This document shows, piece by piece, positions 55,089 through 62,551 of a DNA stretch of 64,000 nt (the first letter of the stretch is position 1; every line of letters starts with the position of its first letter). The position numbers and the translations under genes are program-made. Below the pieces are notes generated by a model. The model did not search any database. It saw only the letters and a list, made by a program, of their open reading frames with translations, and was not told the DNA's origin. Location of the stretch: contig JAWXAZ010000122.1 in NCBI GenBank assembly GCA_034439755.1, positions 4,540 to 68,539 of the forward strand. The letters run 5' to 3'. This DNA comes from B1 sp034439755. Its GTDB lineage: Bacteria; Bacteroidota; Bacteroidia; UKL13-3.

Positions 55089-55991
55089 ATGACAAAAATA
55101 CTCATTTCGGGCGGTTCTGGTTTGCTTGGTTCAAACCTAACAAAAATTCTTAAAAATCAAGGTCACCAAGTTTCGTGGCTTAGCAGGAATCCAAAAACAG
55201 GAGATGTTCCGCAGTTTTTCTGGAATCCACAAACCCAAGAAATAGACCCAAATGCCTTGCAAGAAATAGACACCATAATTCACCTTGCGGGAGCAGGAGT
55301 GGCAGATAAACGCTGGACAGACAGCTATAAAGATCTCATTCTACAAAGCAGAATTGAGGGCACGCAACTGTTGTTTAATACACTCAAAAACAAGCCCAAC
55401 AAAGTGCAAACTTTTATTGGCGCTTCGGCCGTTGGTATTTATGGTACCCACCCTGTTGCACCAACCAACGAAGACGCGCCCTTGGCAAATAATTTCTTGG
55501 CAGAAGTTTGCAAACAATGGGAAAACGAAACCCAAAAGATTGCTAGCCTGGGTATCAGAACCGCCATTGTGCGCATTGGCATTGTGCTGAGCCAAGAAGG
55601 CGGGTTCATCAAAGAAATTGGCCAACTGGCTAAATATTGGTTGGCAGCACCCCTGGGCAATGGCAATATGCTTACCCCTTGGATTCACATCAACGACCTT
55701 TCCAACATTTTTATTCACCTCATGCAACACCCCAATCTTTCGGGTGTTTTCAATGGCGTGGCACCCAATCCTGCCACCAACAAAGAACTTACAAAAGCCA
55801 TTTGTCTGGCCATGCACAAGCCCTTTTTCCTGCCTCCTGTGCCCGCTTTTGCCCTCAAAATTATAGTAGGAGAAATAGCGCCCATGCTGCTTTCCAACCA
55901 AGATATCTCCTGCAAAAAAATCCTCCAAACTGGCTTTCATTTTCAATTTACAAACCACAAATTGGCCATCCAAAATCTCTTGCAAGCCTAA
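55089..55991 (+). CDS. TIGR01777-family NAD(P)-dependent epimerase
   Basis: 300 residues of short-chain dehydrogenase/epimerase type. KILISGGSGLLGSNLTKIL gives the cofactor-binding GGxGxxG loop. WLSRNPKTGDVPQFFWNPQ, IIHLAGAGVADKRWTDSYK and VLSQEGGFIKEI are hallmarks of this YfcH/SulA-like family. Substrate unknown; cytoplasmic. It shares a 21-bp divergent intergenic gap with the MerR/B12 regulator. Confidence 0.9.
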   Translation: MTKILISGGSGLLGSNLTKILKNQGHQVSWLSRNPKTGDVPQFFWNPQTQEIDPNALQEIDTIIHLAGAGVADKRWTDSYKDLILQSRIEGTQLLFNTLKNKPNKVQTFIGASAVGIYGTHPVAPTNEDAPLANNFLAEVCKQWENETQKIASLGIRTAIVRIGIVLSQEGGFIKEIGQLAKYWLAAPLGNGNMLTPWIHINDLSNIFIHLMQHPNLSGVFNGVAPNPATNKELTKAICLAMHKPFFLPPVPAFALKIIVGEIAPMLLSNQDISCKKILQTGFHFQFTNHKLAIQNLLQA

Positions 55992-56053
55992 AAAATGATA
56001 GACCATTGCAACCATTTCCCTATTTTTGCCTTCTATCAAGCATCGCTTCTGGC

Positions 56054-56063
56054 GGTCTGAACC
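56054..56063. repeat. Intergenic copy of the dispersed motif, GGTCTGAACC
   Basis: It lies between the epimerase stop and the DUF1223 start, 30 bp before the ATG, in the context GGCGGTCTGAACCAA; the same 15 bases occur at 39895-39909. Confidence 0.8.
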
Positions 56064-56092
56064 AAGGAATTTATAACAAGAAATAATTACGA

Positions 56093-56854
56093 ATGAAGAA
56101 AATACTTGCCTCATTAAGCTTAATAATCCTTACCACTGCAGTCTCTTTTGCCCAGAAAAAAGAGGAAAAACTCTATCAACCCGCAGTTATTGTGGAACTT
56201 TTTTCTTCGGAAGGTTGCGCTAGCTGCCCTTATGCAGACGAATTCTTAAAAGAGCTCATTAATATAAGCGACAGTGCTGGCACCCCCGTTTATGTAATAG
56301 ATTACCACGTGGTAATTTGGAATAAATCGGGCTGGGTAGACCCCTTCTCCGATTCGCTCTATAGCCTTCGTCAGCAAGAATACATGCACAAGAAACAGCT
56401 AGCCGCCATGTACACCCCAATGGTCTTTGTAAACGGCGGCGACAAAGACTTTGCGGGTGGCGATAAAAAAGGAATTGGCATGGCCATACAAAATTTCCTG
56501 AGCGCACCTTCTATGCATTTTATGCGCAGCGGCGTTACAGGTATAGAAAATGAAGACAGCGTAATGATAGCCTACCAATTTTGGGGCAATCCAGATTCGC
56601 TAGAAATGCGCGTGGCTTTGGTTCAGAAAGAAATAAATAGCCAAGTAAAAGGAGGCGAAAATTCTGGACTCATCCTTCACCACCACAATGTTGTGCGCGC
56701 GCTGCAAACGCAAAAATTAGGCAAGTCGGATGGCCACTTTAAATTCCCCATCGATAGAAATTTAAACTTAGACAATTACCGTTTGGTGCTGTTTCTACAA
56801 CATAAAAGAACCTGGAAAATTGTTGCGTCCGACCAATTAACGTTTAAGCCATAA
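56093..56854 (+). CDS. DUF1223 thioredoxin-like exported protein
   Basis: 253 residues with a signal peptide (KKILASLSLIILTTAVSFAQ). VELFSSEGCASCPYADEFL carries the C42-A-S-C45 pair of DUF1223, and AAMYTPMVFVNGG is the usual second block. A thioredoxin-like fold is likely, in the periplasm; redox activity is inferred. The last third (VRALQTQKLGKSDG, WKIVASDQLTF) is beta-rich. It converges with the aminopeptidase gene. Confidence 0.88.
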   Translation: MKKILASLSLIILTTAVSFAQKKEEKLYQPAVIVELFSSEGCASCPYADEFLKELINISDSAGTPVYVIDYHVVIWNKSGWVDPFSDSLYSLRQQEYMHKKQLAAMYTPMVFVNGGDKDFAGGDKKGIGMAIQNFLSAPSMHFMRSGVTGIENEDSVMIAYQFWGNPDSLEMRVALVQKEINSQVKGGENSGLILHHHNVVRALQTQKLGKSDGHFKFPIDRNLNLDNYRLVLFLQHKRTWKIVASDQLTFKP

Positions 56855-56892
56855 TTAACAACTAAACATTATAACCATTATACAAAATATAA

Positions 56893-57006
56893 AGTCCTAT
56901 TTCGACAAATATCTCCAAGTACCCTTATTTTGTTAAACAGTCATTTATCCAAATAAAATTATCAAAAAGCCCAAAGCTATTTGATAATTTTACTTGATAT
57001 TATTTG
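56893..57006 (+). repeat. Structured intergenic element, copy 2
   Basis: ATTTCGACAAATATCTCC (56899-56916), then AGTAC, AAAATTATCAAA (56955-56966), TTTGATAATTTT (56980-56991) and TATTATTTG (56998-57006). AAAATTATCAAA and TTTGATAATTTT form a perfect 12-bp hairpin over a 13-nt loop. The same words occur at 21822-21928 within 1 bp of the same spacing. It lies between convergent genes and reaches the aminopeptidase stop codon. Confidence 0.7.
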
Positions 57007-59564
57007 CCATTAACCTCTGCCAATACCTTGGCATAAAAATCTACATAAGCGGCTTCTTTAAACACCGCCTTTTCCATACTTTTTGCCTCAAGATTCTTTA
57101 ACAAATTGAGCATTTGCTTGCCTTTTTCCCTATCGCTGTTTAACAAGTAGAAATGGGCCAAATGCTGCAAACCCACAAGCAAAACTGCGGCATTCTGCTG
57201 CTTCAAATAAGCACCATACGCACTTAAAATACTGTTGCGGTAAAAGCCATATTTCCCCAATATACCAGCAAAAAAATCATTCTTATCCGTCACCGCATGC
57301 GCTGCATACAACCAAGCAATATTGCGCTGCATCAATGCCGTTTTATGCTGCTCCATCTCCCTACATTTCTCCAAACACAAAGGCAAATCAGATATGGCCA
57401 AAGCTTGCAAACTCGTAGATTTAACCTTATAAGAAATATCGTTTAACCCTTGCAACAAAATGCCCCTGCTATAAGCCGAATCGCCCATGTAGGCAATTAA
57501 ATAAATGGCATCATCGCGCACACCAGGTTGCAAGCCATGCAAAGCCAAATCTTCTATGCGGCGCGCAAACTTAGGGTATAAAGTATCCTGCTTTTCAACC
57601 ATAGAAATTCCCGCCATTTGGTAAAAATATTCGGGCTGATCCAAACAATAGGCGACAGCCTTTTCTATTAAAAATCGCTCCTTGCTATAGTCCAACTCAC
57701 TTATGGCTTGAACCGACCGTATTTTCGACAAATAATTATCCGATAACTTTAATTGGTTCAGCCAGAAATTGGGCGATTTTTCTTCCTTAATAACTGCTGG
57801 TAAATTGCCCGTGGGGTCTATCCAATACCCCAATAATTTTAACTCCCCTTCGAGCGAATCGGGTGCCGCAATTTCTACTATATTTTCCCTATGATTTAAA
57901 ACAATTGGCAATTTATACACAAACACAGAGCCGCCAGCTTGCTCCAACACCAACATCATTTCGCTGCTTAAATGAAATACCTTAAAACCCGAATCTTGCA
58001 CTTGGTTCAGCCCAAATTTAAACCCCCCATTTAATGCTTTGCCTAAGTATTTTATATCCAAAATGGGGTGACCAAATCCATCGAACCACTCCTTAAAAAA
58101 CTGCTGTAAATCCTTGCCACTGGCCTCTTCCATGGCATGCCTTAAATGATCCATATCGGTGTATTGAAACGCATTTTTACTCAAGTAAATTTGCATGCCT
58201 TTAAAGAAAGCTGTATCGCCCACAGTGTAGCGCAGGTAATGCAAAATCCAGCTACCCTTTTGGTAACTCACCACATCAAAAACCTCATCGGGCTCGGTAT
58301 AATAATTCCTAATTGGACTAATTTTATACTTGCCCTTATTCCTTAAATAAGCATTCCAATTATTGGCAAAATCCCTGTCGGCATAAACCTTTCCCCTGCT
58401 TGCCTCATCATACATATATTCGCCATAGGTAGCAAAACTTTCGTTTAAAGGCAATTGACTCCAACTTCTACAGGTAACCAAATTGCCAAACCAATGGTGA
58501 AACAACTCGTGGGCAATAATGTCTTGCTGTGGATTGTCTAAATGCTCTGTATTGGTATGTTGAACGCCCTCATTGTGCAACACCGCCGAGGTATTTTCCA
58601 TGGCCCCACTCACAAAATCCCTGCACACAATTTGCGAAAATTTTTCCCATGGATAATCCACGCCTGTTAAGCGCGAAAAAGTTTCCATCATCTTGGGTGT
58701 TTCTCCAAAAATAGTTTGCGCATAAGGTGCATAAGCAGGCTCCAAATAATAGCTCACTTCCTTGTTGCGCCAATAGTCCTTGGTAACCACAAAATTGCCA
58801 ATAGCAATCATGGTCAAATACGGTGCATGAGGCTTTAATTGTTGCCAATGATCAACGCGTTTGCCGTTTTTTAACAGCTTAGCATCCACCAACAATCCAT
58901 TGCTTAAACTCACATCCGCAGTATCAATTGTTAAGTAAATATCTTGTGTATGTTTTTCGTTGGGCACATCTATGGTTGGAAACCAGCACGAATTATAATT
59001 GGTCTCGCCCTGCGACCAAATTTGCCTAGGTTTGTTTGGATCTGTGCCCAATGGGTTTATAAAATACAAACCACGAGAATCTGTTATGGCTCTGCCACCC
59101 TTGCTTTCTAACTCATTGGGTTTGGCTACGTACTGAACCAACACAGAAAAGGTATCACTTGCGCCATAGGATTTGCTTAAGGTAACAAGCAACTTGCTTT
59201 TATCATAAGCATAATTCAAATTAAGAGTGTCTTTTTTTACAATCTGTGCTACCCTTAAAATTGCAAATCCCTTAGCATCTAAAGCAACCACATTGCTTTC
59301 TTGTGCATATTGCCGCATGCGCAAAACCGCAGTGCCGTATACCCATTGCTTCTGATAATCAAAAGATAAGTCCAATTTTGTGTGAACCAAATCGTGCACC
59401 CTGGCTTCCATAGGTTGATAAGAAACCACCCCTTTACCATGCTGCGGCTTAACCACCACATCGGGCAAAATAATTTTTTCCATGGCGGTTGTTGGGTTTT
59501 TATTTATTTTGCATCCCATCATCCCAATCAGCAGGAAGAAACTCAATAATTGATAAATTCTCAT
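57000..59564 (-). CDS. M1-family zinc aminopeptidase, lipoprotein
   Basis: 854 residues from ATG 59564, which opens a lipoprotein signal (lipobox MMGCKIN), so probably in the periplasm or outer membrane. An N-terminal beta saddle leads to the catalytic domain with GAMENTSAV and the zinc site HELFHHWFGN plus Glu 18 residues on (NESFATYGEYM), near residue 352. A proton-donor Tyr is likely in VVSYQKGSWILHYL. A C-terminal helical HEAT-like region (about 600-850) is complete. It removes N-terminal residues from peptides. An ATG at 59600 would add 12 residues before the signal and is rejected. Confidence 0.92.
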   Translation of the reverse strand: MRIYQLLSFFLLIGMMGCKINKNPTTAMEKIILPDVVVKPQHGKGVVSYQPMEARVHDLVHTKLDLSFDYQKQWVYGTAVLRMRQYAQESNVVALDAKGFAILRVAQIVKKDTLNLNYAYDKSKLLVTLSKSYGASDTFSVLVQYVAKPNELESKGGRAITDSRGLYFINPLGTDPNKPRQIWSQGETNYNSCWFPTIDVPNEKHTQDIYLTIDTADVSLSNGLLVDAKLLKNGKRVDHWQQLKPHAPYLTMIAIGNFVVTKDYWRNKEVSYYLEPAYAPYAQTIFGETPKMMETFSRLTGVDYPWEKFSQIVCRDFVSGAMENTSAVLHNEGVQHTNTEHLDNPQQDIIAHELFHHWFGNLVTCRSWSQLPLNESFATYGEYMYDEASRGKVYADRDFANNWNAYLRNKGKYKISPIRNYYTEPDEVFDVVSYQKGSWILHYLRYTVGDTAFFKGMQIYLSKNAFQYTDMDHLRHAMEEASGKDLQQFFKEWFDGFGHPILDIKYLGKALNGGFKFGLNQVQDSGFKVFHLSSEMMLVLEQAGGSVFVYKLPIVLNHRENIVEIAAPDSLEGELKLLGYWIDPTGNLPAVIKEEKSPNFWLNQLKLSDNYLSKIRSVQAISELDYSKERFLIEKAVAYCLDQPEYFYQMAGISMVEKQDTLYPKFARRIEDLALHGLQPGVRDDAIYLIAYMGDSAYSRGILLQGLNDISYKVKSTSLQALAISDLPLCLEKCREMEQHKTALMQRNIAWLYAAHAVTDKNDFFAGILGKYGFYRNSILSAYGAYLKQQNAAVLLVGLQHLAHFYLLNSDREKGKQMLNLLKNLEAKSMEKAVFKEAAYVDFYAKVLAEVNGK

Positions 59565-59598
59565 AGCGTGTATTAGGGGTGCAATAAAACGAATTTCC

Positions 59599-60096
59599 AT
59601 GTTAAATATTCAAGTAAACAACCAAGATTTTATTTTTGATAGCATAACAGGCAATGCCATGCTAAATGGCAAGCCCATAAATGCCGATGTGGTTAAACTT
59701 GCGCCCAACAAATATCATTTAATTATAGACCGCCAAAGCTATACCGTTGAGCTGCTAGAAAAAACCGAAAATGGCAAAGGCATGCACATTGCGGTGAATG
59801 GGGTAAAACAGATAGTCGCCATCAAAGATAAATACGACAATTTATTGCATCAACTGGGCATGGATAAAATGATGAGCAACAAGAACATCAACCTAAAAGC
59901 GCCCATGCCGGGCTTGGTGTTGCGCATCAATGTAGCAGTTGGCGATACCGTTAAAAAAGGCGATGTATTGCTGGTACTCGAAGCCATGAAAATGGAAAAT
60001 GCCATTAAAGCAGATGGCGAAGGCAAGGTTAAACGCATTGCCGTTAGCACCAAACAAGCGGTAGAAAAAAACACCCTACTAATTGAAATGGAATAA
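59599..60096 (+). CDS. Biotin carboxyl carrier protein
   Basis: 165 residues. The C-terminal biotinyl domain (about 92-165; APMPGLVLRINVAVGDTVKKG) has the biotin site EAMKMEN with Lys131. The N-terminal half is a beta-rich cap. In Bacteroidota such a separate carrier serves an acyl-CoA (propionyl- or acetyl-CoA) carboxylase, but no carboxylase gene is next to it here. It diverges from the aminopeptidase gene, and its 3' end overlaps the convergent SGNH gene by 18 bp. Confidence 0.9.
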   Translation: MLNIQVNNQDFIFDSITGNAMLNGKPINADVVKLAPNKYHLIIDRQSYTVELLEKTENGKGMHIAVNGVKQIVAIKDKYDNLLHQLGMDKMMSNKNINLKAPMPGLVLRINVAVGDTVKKGDVLLVLEAMKMENAIKADGEGKVKRIAVSTKQAVEKNTLLIEME

Positions 60097-61059
60097 GCCC
60101 AAAGGCTTTATTTTTTCTATCAAGGCAGCGTTAAATTTTATAACACCCGATTGTGCTAAATGATGCGCATCGTAAAAATCGGTGCTATCGTTTAGGGCTA
60201 AATTTTCGTAATTAAAATTTATATACAGGCCATAACTAGCAAACAAACTATCGGTATAAGCATAATTTTTATACGCCTCAAAAAAACCTTTACTTACAGG
60301 AGCTTGCACCAATAAAACCGGAATATTTTTCTGCTTTAACAATTCTATAGACTCCCCAAAAGCCGCCACCTGCTTGCCTTTTAGCCGCCACAGCTTATCC
60401 CCTAACTTAACAGATTCTACATCCAACGGCATAGTTTCAGCCATCAAATACCTTGGTTGGGCCCTAAAATCTTTCTGTACATAAGCCCCTAAAACATAAG
60501 TGTCCTCACCTACTTTTGCCGCTTCCCTAAAAGCCAAATCGCCATAAAAAACTTTCCGCATAAAACCATATAAAAAGGCATTGTAAACCACCACATGATT
60601 TACGGCCAAAGCCTGCCAAAACACATGGCCATAATGTGCTGTATTAGAAATTATATCCACCGCACTCTCTACCCCATCCATCTCAAAATTCTCTGGAAAC
60701 ACCTCATAAATTACCAGTTTCGGTCTGAACCGATCTACGTATTCTTGCAATAAATAAGTGGTTTGCAAGGGCGTTTGGTTGCTCGACCCCAAATTAAAGG
60801 AACGCATGCCAGCAGCAGCAAAAATGCGGGTATCAAAGCCTCTATACGTATGCGAGGATCCTAAAAATAATACCTCAACTTGGGTGCTGGTATCGGCCTC
60901 CAATAACCTGCTGTGCATAAAACCTGTTAAACCTTGTTTATAACGCAAATTCTTGTGGTATTTGCCATTTAAGGCATTGCCCCAAATGGTTAAAAGTACA
61001 CTATAAGTAATTAAAGCAAATAGTAAAAACAAGCCAAATTGTATCAAAAACTTACGCAT
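60079..61059 (-). CDS. SGNH-like protein, partner of the MBOAT acyltransferase
   Basis: 326 residues with one N-terminal transmembrane helix (RKFLIQFGLFLLFALITYSV) and a periplasmic SGNH-hydrolase-like domain: FLGSSHTYRGFD carries the Ser block, and FYDAHHLAQSGVIKFN the Asp-x-x-His block. Such proteins work with MBOAT proteins to acylate exopolysaccharide or cell-wall sugars (compare AlgJ/AlgX and DltD). ATG 61059 is chosen since it opens the helix; 61113 would overlap the MBOAT gene by 35 bp. Confidence 0.83.
   Translation of the reverse strand: MRKFLIQFGLFLLFALITYSVLLTIWGNALNGKYHKNLRYKQGLTGFMHSRLLEADTSTQVEVLFLGSSHTYRGFDTRIFAAAGMRSFNLGSSNQTPLQTTYLLQEYVDRFRPKLVIYEVFPENFEMDGVESAVDIISNTAHYGHVFWQALAVNHVVVYNAFLYGFMRKVFYGDLAFREAAKVGEDTYVLGAYVQKDFRAQPRYLMAETMPLDVESVKLGDKLWRLKGKQVAAFGESIELLKQKNIPVLLVQAPVSKGFFEAYKNYAYTDSLFASYGLYINFNYENLALNDSTDFYDAHHLAQSGVIKFNAALIEKIKPLGLFHFN
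60094..60117 (+). terminator. Terminator for the biotin carrier gene
   Basis: ATAAGCC-CAAA-GGCTTTAT then TTTTTT, overlapping the stop codon of the carrier gene and the 3' coding end of the opposite gene. Confidence 0.6.
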
Positions 61060-61078
61060 CTTATAATAAATCCCACGC

Positions 61079-62548
61079 TTAAAATTGAAAATAAATAAAA
61101 GGTGAAGTCTCAACGGTCATATACATGCCTATTAAAAAAACAAGCATGCCGTAAAAGCCCCAGCGAAGTGGTTTAGGGTATGCTTGCATAAAATATTGCA
61201 AAGCAAATTGCGCCTGTCTTCCCTGCCATTCTACCCAAAGAAAAAACACCAACAAAGGCAAAATATACGCGTTTAATTTTGGTTCAGCCAGTACATTAGA
61301 AAACAAGGAACTATGGCATATATGTTTTATAAAAGAAAAAGCCTCACCTAAATTCTCTGCCCTAAAAAATATCCATAGAAAGCTCATCAATAAAAAGGTT
61401 GAAAGAATGCTTACGCCCTCCCAAATGGCCAAGCGCCAAGCAACATGCCTGCTGCCACCTACTAGGTTATACACCCTTTTTGCCATGCCAAATCTTGTAT
61501 AAACATTTATGTAAAATAGGTAAAAAAGTGCGTTCAACAATCCCCAAACCACAAAAGTCCACGAGGCTCCATGCCAAAAGCCGCTCACCAAAAAAACCAC
61601 CAATACATTGCGCATGCTCAACCAAGTTGATACCTTACTGCCACCTAATGGCAAGAACAAATAATCTCTAAACCAAGAGGTGAGCGAGATATGCCAACGC
61701 TTCCAAAAATCAGCTATGCTATGGGCAAAATAGGGGAACGAAAAATTCTTTAACAACTCAATGCCAAACAAGCGACCAGTGCCAATGGCAATATCGGAAT
61801 AGCCAGAGAAATCGCCGTAAATTTGAAAGCTAAAAAAAATGGCACCCATGGCCAAAGTAGAGGCAGGTAAAGTATTGTGGTAGGCAAAAGCATGATCAAC
61901 CAAAACCATGCAATTATCTGCAATCACCATCTTTTTAAATAGGCCCCATAAGATTTGTTTTAAGCCCAAAACTGCCTCAGAATAATCAAATTTACGGAGC
62001 TGTTTTAATTGCGGCAATAGGTGATTGGCACGCTCTATGGGACCCGCCACCAAGAGCGGGAAAAAGCTAACAAACAAAGCATAAGCTACAAAATCGCGCG
62101 TGGGTTCAATCCGCTTATAATAGATGTCTATTACATAAGAAATGCCATGAAAAGTATAGAACGAAATGCCCACTGGAAGCAATACATTTACAAAAGCAAG
62201 ATTTGCTGTAAAGCCCATATTTTGCAGCAAGTTAATCACATTATCGATAAAGAAATTGACATACTTAAAATACGCTAAGAGCCCAAAATTAAGCACAATG
62301 CTAAGCCACAACCAGCGCTTCCTATTTTGCTCATTTGAGGCAGCATGAATTTGCAATCCCGTAAAAAAATCGATGAGTGTAGAAAGACATAAAAGCACCA
62401 AAAACCGAACATCCCAAAAGCCATAAAAAACATAACTGGCAGCTATCAACAATACATTTTGCGCCGTTAATTTCTTGGGCACCAAAAACCAAAATAACAA
62501 AAATACAGCTGTTAAAAAAAAGGCAAAATTTTGGGTATGAAACAACAT
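61079..62548 (-). CDS. MBOAT-family O-acyltransferase (AlgI-like)
   Basis: 489 residues, about 11-12 transmembrane helices. It moves acyl groups across the inner membrane to an extracellular sugar. Seen: PVGISFYTFHGISYVIDIYY, FFPLLVAGPIERA, and the active-site region DFWKRWHISLTSWFRDYLF and VSGFWHGASWTFVVWG with the invariant His. It sits 3 bp after the repeat-rich membrane protein gene and 19 bp before the SGNH gene; the three look like an operon. No polysaccharide synthase is in view, so the acceptor is unknown. Confidence 0.92.
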   Translation of the reverse strand: MLFHTQNFAFFLTAVFLLFWFLVPKKLTAQNVLLIAASYVFYGFWDVRFLVLLCLSTLIDFFTGLQIHAASNEQNRKRWLWLSIVLNFGLLAYFKYVNFFIDNVINLLQNMGFTANLAFVNVLLPVGISFYTFHGISYVIDIYYKRIEPTRDFVAYALFVSFFPLLVAGPIERANHLLPQLKQLRKFDYSEAVLGLKQILWGLFKKMVIADNCMVLVDHAFAYHNTLPASTLAMGAIFFSFQIYGDFSGYSDIAIGTGRLFGIELLKNFSFPYFAHSIADFWKRWHISLTSWFRDYLFLPLGGSKVSTWLSMRNVLVVFLVSGFWHGASWTFVVWGLLNALFYLFYINVYTRFGMAKRVYNLVGGSRHVAWRLAIWEGVSILSTFLLMSFLWIFFRAENLGEAFSFIKHICHSSLFSNVLAEPKLNAYILPLLVFFLWVEWQGRQAQFALQYFMQAYPKPLRWGFYGMLVFLIGMYMTVETSPFIYFQF

Positions 62549-62551
62549 AAA

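Noticed and set aside
39895..56065. Identity of the motif with Neisseria DUS (GCCGTCTGAA)
   Set aside because: GTCTGAA is shared inside GGCGGTCTGAACCAA, but the flanks differ and the organisms are unrelated, so I treat it as a coincidence of short words, only an analogy in kind.
55341..56114. 257-residue minus-strand frame opposite the epimerase gene
   Set aside because: It mirrors a well-supported epimerase gene with full family motifs; the antisense protein has no recognisable features.
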